Numbered from the stretch's first letter, positions 47,301 through 59,082 are shown. The stretch is DNA of 64,000 nt from Sordariomycetes sp. S80-01Y (GCA_037042185.1 JAXQJY010000027.1:1984001-2048000), one strand, 5' to 3'. Numbers and translations are program-made. The notes: generated by a model from the sequence alone, not told the origin.

Positions 47301-47792
47301 ATACCTTGAGATGTTACTTACGCTTTTCTCTCCTTTGCAGGGCATCCCTTGCACAAGTTCTACAACTACACCGTCGTGCACATCTCCGAGCTCATCGAGC
47401 GGCGCCACCACCCGCTGGTGGACTTCCTGGGCCCGGCGCAAACTAAGGCGCCTAAGGCCGGCGACAACCGTGTACTGGTCATTGACTGTATCACCAACTA
47501 CGCCGAGATCCCACCAGCCTCACCGACGCTCGAGCGTGTCGACTCGGCTGGGTCTGCCTATTCGTACCCACCACAATCACCAGATGTTGCGCGCAGGGGT
47601 AGCTTCCCGAACAAGATGCACCTTGAGTGCCGAAGACGGCAGTTCGGATCGGACATGGAGATTTTAGTAAGGGCGTTGTGTGCACAGAAGGGATGGAATG
47701 CTCTGATCAGCAGGCGGAAGAGGGGATGTTTAGCCTGCGCTATCCGCGAGGCGGGGGCACTGGGCTGGAAGGTGATTATAAGGGTTGAGTAG
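44356..47792 (+). CDS. Large conserved fungal protein of unknown function
   Basis: Exons 44356-44592, 44909-47279 and 47341-47792 give 1,019 residues. The second intron (61 bp, GTGAGT donor, TTTGCAG acceptor) is solid. The first, at 316 bp with GTAAGA donor and TTGACAG acceptor, is far longer than any other here, but joins two frames that are both open at phase 0. The protein starts MGIGSFWPLG with a very basic first exon, then a Ser/Pro linker and a globular body with many Trp and His. Distinct segments are FFCRTESHFPGAPHPS, MGFQAALELP, HYSLINQINALVKCLATSN, KIHWPGIDAYESRISL, GWLSKSYIFALMLPGEALSH and ISELIERRHHPLVDFLGP. No catalytic motif, membrane span or known domain is recognised. The order of segments looks like a conserved enzyme-size family, but I will not name one. 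Confidence 0.75.
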
Positions 47793-48274
47793 CAGTGAAC
47801 CTCACGATATGAAACTTGTGTACGATGCAAGAAAGAATGTGGAAGGCGTTCAGGGGACGTAAGGAAAAGACTATCTCTACTTTACAAGCATTGGGGTGGG
47901 GGGGCGGTTGACTACCAAGAGGTGCCAGTACCACTGGTAGTATGCAATCTGCCGGTGTCCATGGAGAATATATTTGACCAAAATATTTCTCATCAACCAC
48001 GGGCAGACACTGAGAAGCTCTTTAGCATATTTGAGGGTTCGATAGCATAGTTGCGAAGCATGAGAATGAGTCAATCTTTAAGAGTATTACTCCTTGGTAG
48101 TGGAAGCGGCTCAGTTGAGCCTGTGAGCGACATGGCACCACCCGAAAGGGGTTAGCGCCCTTTCGACGATGCCCCAGAGTCTGGACCCCATCTCCGCGTG
48201 CCAGCATCTCCAGCGCATCGCAACTTTCCACCGCCACCCACCGCAACGCCCTCAATCCGTCCCCGACCGTTACA
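47793..48274. other. Intergenic, 482 bp
   Basis: 3' flank of the preceding gene and promoter/leader of the Asterix gene. Nothing else seen. Confidence 0.5.
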
Positions 48275-48827
48275 ATGGCGCAAACAAAGGATCTCCGTCG
48301 TGCGGACCTCAGTATGAACCCCCTCAACTCACCCCCGACGTCCACGAGCAGATGCCCAGGACGAGCCAAGCCGAGCCAGAGCTAACGCGCGCAACAGTCA
48401 TCCCCTACCAGGAGCCCGAAGCCAAGCAGGATGCGCAGGACATGTCTTCCTCGCTGTCGTCTACCCTGCCCATGGCTGCTATGTTCATGAGGAATAAGAT
48501 GATTGGATGGTGCGTTTTGTCCAGTTGGCCCCTTTCGCCGCGCCCGCCCTCAGGCAGGGCTGTTGTGAGCTTGGGGGGCAACGCGAGGATTCAGATGCTA
48601 ACAGGCGACAGGGCGGCCTTGGTTGTCTCCATCCAGAACTGGCTGGGCGAGAGCGAGAGCGCGAAGAAGAACGCTGCCATGCCGGGGTACTTGTCCGTTG
48701 GCATGTCCTGTAAGTTATCCTGCTCCGGGGCCAGGAGGGCGTGTGGCTGACCAAGACGATAGTCATGGCACTTGCTTCGACGTATATGAACCTCTTCATC
48801 CCCCAGCCTGGGCAGAAGATGGCTTAG
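48275..48827 (+). CDS. PAT complex subunit Asterix (UPF0139 / WDR83OS homologue)
   Basis: Four small exons, 48275-48311, 48398-48509, 48612-48709 and 48763-48827, give 103 residues, close to the 106 of human Asterix. The introns are 86, 102 and 53 bp, and each join keeps the frame: DL to IIPYQEP, MIGW to AALVVSI, MS to FMALAST. Family marks are a polar N-terminus, MAAMFMRNKMIGWAALVVS as one membrane span, a short loop (GESESAKKN), MPGYLSVGMSFMALASTYM as the next, and the closing LFIPQPGQKMA, which matches the PQP end of Asterix. In animals Asterix pairs with CCDC47 in the ER PAT complex, a chaperone for nascent multi-span membrane proteins. The fungal role is inferred by homology. Confidence 0.85.
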
Positions 48828-49735
48828 AGGTCGACCGGACGGCGCGATTGGGGAGGAGTGTGGCGGAAGCGAGGGAACGGGCTTTTGTACGATTGACCTA
48901 CGAGCGAGTCGAACGACGACGCGAATATATTATCGAACATACAAGATATCCCCGATGAGGTTGAAGTTTGCCTGTTCAACTATCGTTTGATTGTCAGTGG
49001 ACAGGTCGTGTGCTCAAAAGCGCCTAGAGAGCGAAGCCAAGTCGTCTACAGACGGCAGGCCGAGCATCTTTCCCATGGAAAGAAGCCGGGCGTAATTGCG
49101 CATTTTGTCCATAGCAGCCAGCGACAATATTGACAGGGCACTAGGCCGTATGGTCGGTCTGTTGAATGACGACGTAACGATGGATTGTCCGCGTAGCTGA
49201 CCCCAACAGACCAAAACAACAGAAAGAGTACGTCGTCGCTAGCTGCGGAAACTTGAGATGGAAAAGGAGGTGTTCCTTGATAAAGACTGCGCATCGCACG
49301 CTGGCGCATGCGTATGTGTTGTTATCACAATGTGATCGCCTACGCCATGCAGGAAAGTCTGCCGTCATTTCGGGCTTTCTGATTGCCAAATGGCACGGAA
49401 TCATATTGTAAAGAAGCCGTTGAACTTCACGGGGCCAATTGGCAGCCTCGGATGTTGTTACAGCTCAGTGCGCGGTTGGAGTTTCAGGATGAGACGCATC
49501 GTGCCCCCAGTGACAACTGCGACGATATCTGCGACAGGACCTGGCCTCGGCCGATTTCCAGAAGCCTTGGCCTTTTGCAAGGCTTTGACATGATTTTATC
49601 GGCCTCAGCAATTCCTATCGTCTCCTCATCCACCACTGCAGCCAGATTACACGACCTACCGCCGACAGCCCACAATCTCCTTCAACCCAACTTTCTCAAA
49701 TCGATAGCTGCCTATCTCAGTTCAGCACCTGCGAG
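48828..49735. other. Intergenic, 0.91 kb
   Basis: 3' flank of the Asterix gene and promoter of the small secreted protein gene. The last 90 bases before 49736 are C/T-rich and leader-like. No gene seen. Confidence 0.5.
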
Positions 49736-49970
49736 ATGAAAGTACTGTCATCTATTGTAACGTTGGTGGCTGCGTTGCAGCTTACCAGCGCAGGCATCGT
49801 CATCACGCCCATACGGTCAGACATGGTGGTCGAGAAGGACTCTGGAGACTGCTTCTTTGGCGTCGTGACGCCTATGGGATGCGGGTGAGTTCTAACACCG
49901 ACTACGCCTTGAAGTCTTGTTAATATTCGACAGGCCATTGCGAGGCGGTAGGAGAAGCGATGGTAATTGA
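49736..49970 (+). CDS. Small secreted two-cysteine protein (61 residues)
   Basis: Exon 1 is 49736-49884 and exon 2 is 49934-49970, joined over a 49-bp intron (GTGAGT donor, CGACAG acceptor). The result is 61 residues with a textbook signal peptide, MKVLSSIVTLVAALQLTSA, probably cut after Ala19. The mature peptide is about 42 residues with just two cysteines, Cys39 and Cys49, in DCFFGVVTPMGC, which could make one disulfide loop, and a basic Gly/Arg tail (PLRGGRRSDGN). The intron lies in the codon after Cys49, and unspliced RNA stops at once, so splicing is needed for the tail. I do not recognise the family. The size, secretion signal and loop suit a secreted peptide or effector candidate, but that is inference. 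It is convergent with the GH17 gene, 210 bp away. Confidence 0.65.
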
Positions 49971-50180
49971 TGTCTTGGGTGGAGAGGTCAGAAGGACGCA
50001 TAGCCTGGGGCAACGGTCAACAGGCTCAGTTCGAGTGTATTTATTGTACGGAGTTTCGGAATTGGTACATCAATCAGGGTTCAAATGGAAACTTTTATGA
50101 TTCTGACTAGGTCTGGGTTGCCTTCCTCGCTGATATGAGGATACGCAACAAAGACTAGTGTTCTAGTCCACAATGGTCAC

Positions 50181-51142
50181 TTAGCATCTCAGCGAGTACT
50201 TATCCTGCCTCTCTGCAGTCATAACACCCCAATTTGTCTCATCTGCCGCACTTCCATCATCACCGATGCTCTGAGGCTTCCACGGCTCATCAAAGGCCTC
50301 GAAAACGAAAACATTTGTCCCGCCAGCGACCCTCGGGCAGATGGCCTCGTGGTAATACCTCTCAGCGTTCTCAGTGGTAGGCACAGCCTGCTGATATGTC
50401 GTGCCAGCAGACGGCCAGCCCGTCTCTCCGACCCAACGCTCAATGTCTTTGTCACCGGCGGCAGAGTCGATGCGCGCGTTGGCTTGGTCAATATCGTCGT
50501 CGAAGACTCCAACGGCCGTGTCGATGGAGCCACCCTGCCAGTAGGCGAAGGCGTTGATGAGGAGGATGTCGGCTACGCGGATGACGGGATCTGCAGTGCC
50601 ATCGGCGTACTTGTTCCAAGAGTCGGCTGTGCCGTAGCGGAAGCCGGGAGCTGAGCTGCGCATGTCCTCAATGCGCGAGACGAGTTCGTCGGCTGTATAT
50701 GTGCCGCGGTAGAGGGACTCGGAGCCCACTGTAATGGCGTGGATCTGGTCGCGGTAGCGTTCACCGTTTGTCATGATGGCTTGTTTGCCGCCATTATATT
50801 GATCGTCCGTTTCGGGCCTATGAGATTAGTCTTCCCTACTTCACCCCAGGTCGAAGGGAGTTCATACCATATACCCAAGATGGCTTGGAAGCCTTTATTT
50901 GCGGCAGCAGGTAGCATCTGGGCTGTCACATCGCAATCGTTGGCATCGTAGATTCTGACGATTTTGCTGCTTGAGTCCCGCGAGATGGCATCGAAGTCGG
51001 CTTCATAGTCGCCCTGGACCTTGCAAGCACCGCTGGGCTGCTTGACACCCAAGGCGAAGCCAAGCTTTCCCGCTGCTGTTGCCGCCGGAATAGAGGCAAG
51101 GGAGGCTACGAGGGCCGTGAGCTTGGAGGTGGAAGTACGCAT
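50181..51142 (-). CDS. Secreted GH17 beta-1,3-glucanase / glucanosyltransferase (Bgl2-like)
   Basis: Exon 1 is 51142-50868 and exon 2 is 50817-50181, with a 50-bp intron (GTATGA donor, ACTAAT branch, CATAG acceptor), giving 303 residues. It opens with a signal peptide (MRTSTSKLTALVASLASIPA). GH17 marks are GKLGFALG at the first strand, KIVRIYDANDCD, the acid/base Glu near 125 in ITVGSESLYRG, and the nucleophile Glu near 222 in WVGETGWPSAG, then NVFVFEAFDEPWK. The size matches yeast Bgl2 (313). Such enzymes sit in the cell wall and cut or rejoin beta-1,3-glucan. There is no C-terminal hydrophobic GPI signal and no Ser/Thr stalk, so it should be soluble in the wall. An open frame extends upstream of 51142, but the signal peptide fixes the start. 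Confidence 0.92.
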
Positions 51143-51806
51143 TTTGTTGAAGAGATTCTGTATGGACTGTTGATGTTGAGCCTTGGTAGGGCATGTAAGA
51201 TTGGGAAGGCAATATTTTAAGGAACTTCGATAATGAGAATTTTTCAAGTAGCCGCGCGTTCGGATGTTGCGATGGAGTAATTCAAGGAGGTTCCTCACAT
51301 ATGCTGGCGCTGATACTAGAGAAGTCTATTTGACTTCGAGGGCAGTGTTGCTGGCGAGACGGTGCAAGACGATTACATCAAGGACTTCGGTCCACCCGCG
51401 ATCGTTGAGCTAGACGGAAGTCAAAGACCCAAAATTTGATCGGCAGGCATCATCGAATCACAAGGCGGATCAGTTCATTCTTGAGAGATAAACAAGTATA
51501 GTACCCAGACTAGGACGGGGACATGTATGCAGATCCGTTGTCGTCCTGTTGTACCACGTCATGGCTGCACAAAGATGTCTAGACACGAGCCTCGGAGAGT
51601 ACTACATCCATCGTGTCTAAATATAGAGTTTGTTCCGAAAGGTTGCACAGTCAAGTGGAAACAGATGGCCGCGAGATTTCAGAACGCAATCAATTGTTGC
51701 AGAGGTCTTGACCAGATAAATCCATCCAGGACGGTACTCCAAGACTAAACGCTACCAGTATTCCATAAGCCATGTCCAAATCCCGAACCTATCACACGAA
51801 GCATGA
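51143..51806. other. Intergenic, 0.66 kb
   Basis: Promoter of the GH17 gene (left) and 3' flank of the TRI12-like transporter gene (right). No gene seen. Confidence 0.5.
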
Positions 51807-53784
51807 TCAAGCACCCTCTCTCTTTTCTTCGACTATGTTCCTCTTGAACTGAGTGTCTTGCAGCCTCTTGGCCACATTCTTGGTGAGGTATTTCTCGAAG
51901 TTCGGCACCAAGCACGCCGAGACGAGGACGATGAAAGAGAAGGGGATCGTGCTATAGAATACCATCTTGAAAGCCTCGGTGTTGGCCTTCACTGTGGCGT
52001 CTGTGACAGCTGCCATGATCTTATCCGAAATGCCGGGCACGCCGGTGAGGTTCCCAGCCGTGATGCCCTCAAACAAAGCAGGAAGCGAATCACTGGGAAG
52101 GCCAGCTCCGGTAGCAGCTGGTGTGACGTATTGTGGCATGTAGTCGGCGAGCTTGTTGCTATAGATGGAGCTATACAAAGCTTGGGCAACGGCACCGCCA
52201 AGACCACGGATCGAGCCGAGGACACCGGTCGCAAGGCCAATGTCTTGAGGCTCCCAGAGAAGGGTGACGCCAGGGTAGGAGATGTTCTCGAGGTAACCGA
52301 CCGCCGTGCAGCTGAGCACGCCAAAGGCAATGGTCGCGGCCCAGCGGTCAGCGGACAGTGAGGACAGCGAGGTGTTGAACGCAAGGATCAAGGCGGCGGC
52401 GGCGATGCACTGATACTTGACCTTGGGGACGTAGGAGATGCCGATACCAGCCATGGTCTGACCGAGGAGGACGCCGCCGCCAACGACGGATGACTGCCAG
52501 CCAATTTCCATGGAGCTCTCGAGGTAGACGGTTTGGATGACGGTCGGCCAGAGGACGGTAAGGGAGTAGTAGACCATTGAGGCGATCGTGGCGATAGCAA
52601 TGATGGCGACGAAGCCGACGTTCTTGAACATGCGAGGAGGCATCAAGGGTTGTACTTTGCAGAAATAGGCCTCTGTTTGCCAGTCAGTGAGTTGGTCTTG
52701 GATAGATGCGAGGAGTTAGACGTACCGTATACAAACAACGCAGCAAATGTAGCAATGCCGATCAAGATGGGCGCAAGCGTCTCAGCACTGACCCAGGGGT
52801 AAGTGCTCCCGCCCCAAGAAAGGCCGATCAAGAAGAGCACGGAGCCGGCAACGAAAAGGAACATGCCGATGAAGTCAAGCTCCCGCGTCTGCTGCCAGAT
52901 GGTCTTGCCCACGTGAAGTTGCTTGAAGGTCGGCGGGTGGTACAGCGTCTGGTATAGCACCAAGGTGACAAAGTTCAGGATAATGCCCATGTAGAAGCTC
53001 CATCTCCATCCCTCGCCCGTATTCGCGATCAGTGTACGGGCGATGACGGGCCCGAAGACGGCGAATGGCATCGAGGACAGGAAGACGACTGTGACGATTG
53101 GACCTCTTTGCTTGTTCGGGACGAGCTCGCCGAGAACGATACCGAAGGATAGCTGTCCGGCAGCTCCGATGCCGTTGCAACCCATGCCGACAATGAGCAT
53201 GGCCACGTTCCGAGCTGTTCCGCCAAGGATACATCCGATGAGAGAGAGTGCGCTGGTGCTGAGGACCATCCACTTGCGACCGTAGAGATCAGAGAGGCGA
53301 CCCACGAGGAGGAAGCCAATCGCTGAGCCCATGGTCCATATCGTGGACGCCCAGGTGATGCTTGCTGAGGGACCGATGTCGAGGTTGATGAGTTGGCTAT
53401 TCGAAAAGGGTAAGCGCAAGCCTTTTGCAGGGGCGAATGAATTCTCACAGAGTGTTTGCTGGAAGCACCCAGCCCAGATAGCCACAGATACTCGCAAGAC
53501 ATTGAGCCTGTGCGTGGTCAGCCGCGTTGCTTAAGCAAGTTATTCGTGTATCGTACCGTGACCGTGCCGATGAACTGAGGACTGGTGAAGTAACCCTTTG
53601 GCATAACATCAAGCTCGCCACCAATGGTGTGCGCGTCGACAATGTCAACCGTACCGTCAACGTGGACGACCTTTGCCGTCACTCCGTCATTCTCGAGAAC
53701 CTGGGCCACCTCATGGCTGTTGGATTCGACGTGTCGCGTGCCAGGTGCCTTCGCCTCGTGCTCGGACTGTGCACGGGAAGACAT
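51807..53784 (-). CDS. MFS efflux transporter, TRI12 / siderophore-type
   Basis: Four exons, 53784-53557, 53507-53449, 53396-52726 and 52672-51807 (introns 49, 52 and 53 bp), give 607 residues with about fourteen membrane spans. A hydrophilic N-terminus is followed by the small second exon AQCLASICGYLGWVLPANTL. The MFS motif A is GRLSDLYGRKW. Other marks are ITWASTIWTMGSAIGFLLVG, GMGCNGIGAAGQLSFGIVLG, GWRWSFYMGIILN and SIRGLGGAVAQALYSSIYSN. The pattern and length are those of the fungal trichothecene efflux pump family (TRI12), which also covers siderophore transporters. The substrate is unknown. There is no biosynthetic gene beside it that would point to one, so a role in toxin export should not be assumed. 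Confidence 0.88.
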
Positions 53785-56073
53785 GATGTCTGATGGCCCT
53801 CAGAAACTGAGCCCTGAAATGCGAGGAACCGGAAGCCTTATGATCAGGGAAGGGATAAAGAGAATCGAATGAAGCAAGTAGCTGACGGAGGATTGCTGTT
53901 GTCAAAATGTTGCAGCCAGGGGACAGGAAGGTTTATGTAGTGCTAGGCTATACACAGCAACCAACAATGTCTGAACGGGCTTCTCAGCCCCAACCCCAGC
54001 GAGCACGTTCGATTTAATAGTCACAGCAGCTAGTGCTCTGCTGATTGCTGAACCTCCTCCCCGGATTTCGGTCTCCCCAGATATGCCATGATTTCTGCGG
54101 GGAAAGTGGAACGCCGCACTGGGTCTGGATCTCACGGCAACCTCCTATGTCTGCCACAACTCGTTCCCGTCTTGAAGGGAAGCTTCGGCGAAAGCTTGTT
54201 AGAACAGCCGCCTTTCTCAGCCCAAGAACGAGCTGGAAATTGAGTAACTGAAGCGTCGAGACGATGTTGACTCTCTCGGAGCCTTACGTAGAGAGCAGCA
54301 GATCGTTTCCAAAGACATTTGGTACGCGCAGCCAACACTCGTTGCAACACTGGGCTCGCCATGATTAGCTAGGCGGCCAAGGCGGGCTGAGGAATGCGTG
54401 GAGCGCGTCGAGCTCGAGCCCAGAACCCTGGAGCTCCTGCGCATCCATCTCGAGTCAGGCAAAGTTCTCAACATGAGCGTCTCAGGCCCGGCTGCTGAGT
54501 CGTCCTGACTCGGGGGCCCGGATGCGCGGCTCCTGAGCTGCGAGGGACCCGCGGGGGCGCCTCTCCGCGCCTTGGAGTGCTGGGCGTGCAAAGGTGATGA
54601 TGGATGGGCGCGAAATGGCAGCTACTGGGGTGGCGTTGTCGTTGGACCAATGATGGTGGGAGGCGGAAGAGGTTGGCCTGGGTTGAGGAAAACGACTTCC
54701 GCTCTCCTTGAACGCTAGTAGGTTTCGGCTTACCCTGGGACAACGTGACGCGATACCGTTCCCACGTTTTCGGAAAGCCACGATAACTGACAGCTGCTGT
54801 CAATGTCTTCTGTTATTAGAGCTGTTAAGAAATTCAACTTCGGGCGCGCAATTACCTGCTTGGTCTTTGGCTTTCTTAAAGTGTGTTAATTCATTTACTT
54901 TGACTAAACACTCACTCACATTCACCCGACCTCAACGACCAAAATTTGAACACACAGAACTCGGCAATATTCAACGAGCGAACGGAGCTAGGGTACAGCT
55001 GCAAGATGAGACCCTGAAAAAAACTAAATCATATCAAGCGCAAGATCCTGCAGCTTGCTCGTCGGTAGCACTACCGAGCACGCGGGACGCCCTCGTGGCA
55101 ACGCGCAAGCGAGACCATGGTCTCGACCTGAGAACTTCCACCCCTCCAGCATCTAGACCAGAATTGTAGGCTGAAAAGCCGGTGCCGTGAGCTGCGAAAG
55201 GGCTGGCGCGGGATTGCCGGAGCGTCCGCCATGCAGCAGACCACGGCGACGGCGAAGACCACAAGAGCAAATCACCGGCGGGGGGAACCTCAGTCAACCT
55301 TCTCTATGGACATGAAAGCGAGCTATGAGCTCAAAAATTGCACTCGTATTTCCTTCGGACAAGTGGAAGCATTTTGAAGGTTTGAGTCGTGCGTGCGTGC
55401 GTACCCGGATCGGCTTTTCCAGATAAAAAGGGGGTCGCGGTCAGACGACACTCGAATTTGACTCCAGCACGTAGGCCTCGAAAGTTAAACAGAAACTGCA
55501 CAAGAGGCGTACGGACTTCCATGACGGTGGGGAGAAGATTCAAAGAAGGCCTCGATTCTTGATCGCTGGAGGCCGACTGGCTATGGTGAGAATCTGCGGA
55601 CCGATTGCTCATGTCGGGCCGGAAAGAAAGCCCAGCTCCTGGCTACGACTTGCCAAGGATCATCCGAGACTCATCTTCAGAGTTCTGACACGGATTTAGG
55701 GTCACGCCTTCGATTTCGAGACTCCCACGAGACAGAACCCGCAACACTCTCGTCCGTTTATGCACATTTTGATGACCGCAGGTGCAGACTCTCGGCCGCC
55801 TGTCCTTGGCAGATGTTCCGCAGTCTACTGGATTATTGAAGCAATCCAGAGGACTGTCTTCACCCGAATGTATCAGCTCAAACAACGGTTTAATCAACAA
55901 CTTCATCTCTTCTGAATAGCAACCTACTCAAGGAGAGACAACCCAATCAAACTACCAGGCCAAAGCCCGTCTAAATAGTACACAAGAAACACTCATACCA
56001 CTTCCCAACAGATGCCACAGATGCCAGTACCCTCTATAGTACCAAGCCCGTAGAGCCCGTCGCTTGTGCCCAT
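53785..56073. other. Intergenic, 2.29 kb
   Basis: Promoter of the TRI12-like gene and 3' flank of the Asp/Gly/Asn-rich protein gene. Frames such as 54708-55169 look non-coding. Two inverted repeats at 55062-55125 are listed separately. Confidence 0.45.
55062..55125. repeat. Pair of short inverted repeats
   Basis: Positions 55062-55077 read TCGGTAG-CA-CTACCGA (7-bp arms). Positions 55110-55125 are the 16-bp perfect palindrome CGAGACCATGGTCTCG. The two dyads lie 32 bp apart in non-coding DNA. Confidence 0.75.
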
Positions 56074-57621
56074 CTAACCAGTCAACTCAGCAACGCATGC
56101 ACCAACCTGCGCATCGCAGTCGCTCGTATCAAACCCGTCCGCCTGCCCGAAGTTGACCGCGTCAAAGCAAGAATTTCTCTGCGCGTCGCAGGCCCTCTGA
56201 GCAGCAGTCTCCTGGCTGGTGAAGCTGTCACCGTTCACCCCAAACGGCCTGTCCGCATCGCCGGTATCTTCGACCGCCGGGGCCGCGATTCCGCCGATTG
56301 CGGTGGCGCTGGAGGCTCCTCCGGTTCCTCCATTATTATTCGAGGTCTCGTCTGAATGCTAGGGAAGGCAATGGTCAGCAGTGTTCCGCCTGGAGGCGTC
56401 AGAGTGTGATGCGCACTGGATTACCCACTTTCGTTGCCGAACTGGTTGTCACCGCCTCCATTGAAGAAGTCGTTGCCACCGTCGTCCTGGGACTGGTCAC
56501 CACCGTCTCCGCCAAACTGGTCGCCGCCACCTCCGAAGAAGTCGTTGCCACCGTTATCTTGACCATCATCTTGGTTCTGGTCGTCCTGACCGTCATCCTG
56601 CTGGCCATCATCGAAGTTGTTACCACCGTCGTCTTGGCCATCACCGCCGTCGTCGCCGCCATTGCCGGCGCCAACAGTGAAACGGATGCAGTCATCCTGG
56701 GCACCGCGCTGGGCAACAGGCATGACAACAGGTTGGTGGTTGGCAGCTGCAGCCATGGAGCAGAGACGATAGTTGCCAGTGGGCAGGCCACCCTCGACGT
56801 CGGCAGACAGCAGACCGTTGCCGTCGCCCTGGTCGTTGATGCCCTTGAAGAAGACGAACTGAGTGGGGTCAAGAGGCTGGGTAGGGTTGGTATCATCGCC
56901 GGTGTCTTGGACAGTGACATGAGTGTGGCCGATGATGTTACCGTTCCCATCGACATCTTGAGGAGCGGCATAGTAGGTGTTGTCAGGGTTGGTAAAGGTA
57001 CCAGGCGCGAAGTTGATCATCTGGACCGAGATGGTGAAGTCGGTGTCGGCTTGGAGGTCATCGCCGTTCTGAGGGGATGTGAAGACACTGGCAACCATGT
57101 TGCCGGTTCCAGGGATGTTGCCCATAGGGATACCGTTGCACGAGCCGCCCTCATTCTGTTGGCCATTTGTCAGGATTAAGCCCTGACAAAAGTTGATGAA
57201 GTTCGAGTCATCACTTGTAATGTGTTAGCAGAAATCATGAAGCTTTTTGGATGGTTTCTTACGTAGCAGAAGCAGCCTGGCCATCTTGAGGCCCTCCATC
57301 AGACGCAGAAGCATCCTGAATAACGTTGGGGTCAAGTTGACCACCGCCACCGCCACCGAAGTTGTCATCTTGGCCGTTATCCTGACCGTCGTCCTGGTTG
57401 TCGTCCTGGCCGTCGTTGTTTCCATCGAAGAAGTCGTTGCCGCCATTATCGCCGCCGTTATTACCGTCGTTGAAAAAGTCATTGCCTCCCCCAAAGTCAC
57501 CGCCTCCGAACTGACGCTTCTTCAGGCTCCGGGTGAAGGGCGACTTGCGAGGCTGGAGGATGGCCGCTTCCGAGACGGCGGAGAAGGCCACAAGGGCCGT
57601 GACAGCGTTCTTCATATGCAT
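56074..57621 (-). CDS. Secreted Asp/Gly/Asn-rich protein with Kex2 site and Cys-rich C-terminus
   Basis: Exons 57621-57263, 57213-56429 and 56351-56074 (introns 49 and 77 bp) give 473 residues. A signal peptide (residues 1-20) is followed by a short propeptide ending in KKR at 34-36, a Kex2 cleavage site. Then comes a first low-complexity block of GGND(F)F and GQDDxQDD repeats to about residue 95. A globular central domain follows with four Cys (FCQGLILTNGQ, GGSCNGIP, YRLCSMAAA, DDCIRFTVG) and DFTISVQMINFAPGTF. A second Gly/Asp/Asn block has the same GGNDFF unit. The last exon is a Cys-containing module (RACDAQRNSCFDAVNF, SDCDAQVGACVAELTG). The domain is not one I can name. The acidic repeats could bind cations or stay disordered (inference). 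The GTGGGT donor of intron 2 was chosen because only it keeps the Cys module in frame. Confidence 0.8.
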
Positions 57622-59082
57622 TTTCGAGAGAGTCCGTGAAAGAAGTCGTTACCGAACGTCAATGAAAGTCCGAGGAAGAAATGAGCAAAAGCAGGTTCCA
57701 GCCCGATGTGAAAGAATAGAGCAACAATGAACGGTCCTGGCCGCGTTGTAGAAGAGTAGACGACAAAAAAGGAACGAATGTAATTCCCACTGCCAGCGTT
57801 AGGAAGAAACGGGAGAATAAAGACCGTAGAGAGGGAAGAGAATTAAATCGACATGAGACGAGGGGAGGCTCAAGAAAAATAGTCTTTGGGACGACAGGGT
57901 TCCCGAGTGAAAGCTCCGTGACCAAGAAACGTGAGACGTCTTCAGACGGACCAAGGCCGACCATCCGTGTGGGCAGGGGAAATCTGTTCGGCCAAGAGCG
58001 GTGACAGCTATGGAATCATGGCATGGTAACTCCGGGCTGGTGGCCTCGCATCCCGGGAATGGGAGCATGAGGAGGCTGAACCGTTGCAAGAGACGAGGTC
58101 AAACGCGAGGAGCCGCAGCTGGGCCTGTCTCGCAGTCACAAACCCATGCGCAGATCATATCGAGATGCGGTGCTTTGGCGCCTGCAGAACACTATGACCC
58201 GGGCACAAGAATCGGAGACGCTCGCAGCTTCAAGGGGGTCCTCCTCTCACGAAGCTGAAGCAAATAAGAAGTTGGGATGGTGGAGCTTAAGGTGTCGCAG
58301 ACGTTCACCACCCCTGACTCCCGGGGCTTCAACCAGCGAATGGGACTGTGCCCCACGGCGGCAACCCTGCAGTTAGCGTTTCGGCAGTGGCCGCACCTCA
58401 GACCCTAGCCGGACTACCATCTGGGCCCCAGACAACCAGAGCAGACGGAGCTTGGGGATATTTTCGCTCCTGTTCGATTTGGCAGGGCTGCCGTTGGGCT
58501 TGCGTCAGGTTGTGTCTCGTCTGCGCTCTCAGTAGTGGTTGGATGATGTCGCTGCAGAGCCGCCACTAGGTCCGTGTCTCTCGACCGCCTGCCAATTTGG
58601 CCATAGTTATTAAGACTCGCGTTGTACGATGCTGCGAATTGCATTTGTTGAGGGAAGACCTGTGTGGAATGCCGGGGGGCCAAGCGCTGTTGAGGACACG
58701 CCTGTGCCGTCGGCTGCTGCTATGACCCGGGCCTGTCAACAGTGGTTTCGGAGCCCGAGGCAAAGGCCAAGCCTTGGAGCGAAGCCAGCCTCTGCGACAC
58801 AGCTTACCCGAGGAGCAGCACCTCGAACAGGCTCCGTTGCCGACCTCAAACAGCAGACATCGTCTCTGCGACAAGCCTCTGTGACAAGCAAAAGTGAGTT
58901 GAAACCCTCGGCTTACGGGAGACGAGACGGAGGAGATGCAAAAGTTCATGCAGAGCCGGTTTTGCAACCACCTTGGCTTCAGCAAGTGTATGGAATTTGT
59001 TCAGCCGACGACAATGCATCCATTTAGATCCATGCTCGCTTGATCTTCGTGACGATGAGCGCCAAGCTGTTGTTCTATGCGT
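57622..59082. other. Intergenic, 1.46 kb
   Basis: Promoter of the Asp/Gly/Asn-rich secreted protein (minus-strand leader is CT-rich near 57640-57860) and 3' flank of the nuclease gene. No further gene supported. Confidence 0.45.

Noticed and set aside
51807-53784. Reading the TRI12-like pump as part of a toxin gene cluster
   Set aside because: No terpene synthase, polyketide synthase, peptide synthetase or P450 gene lies nearby in the window.
54708-55169. 153-residue plus-strand frame
   Set aside because: No homology-like pattern, no splice extension, and the composition is like the surrounding non-coding DNA.
56298-57179. 293-codon open frame on the plus strand
   Set aside because: It is the antisense of the GAC/GGT-rich repeats of the secreted Asp/Gly/Asn-rich protein. 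Repeated GTC/ACC codons keep it open; the product is just Val/Ile/Thr repeats.
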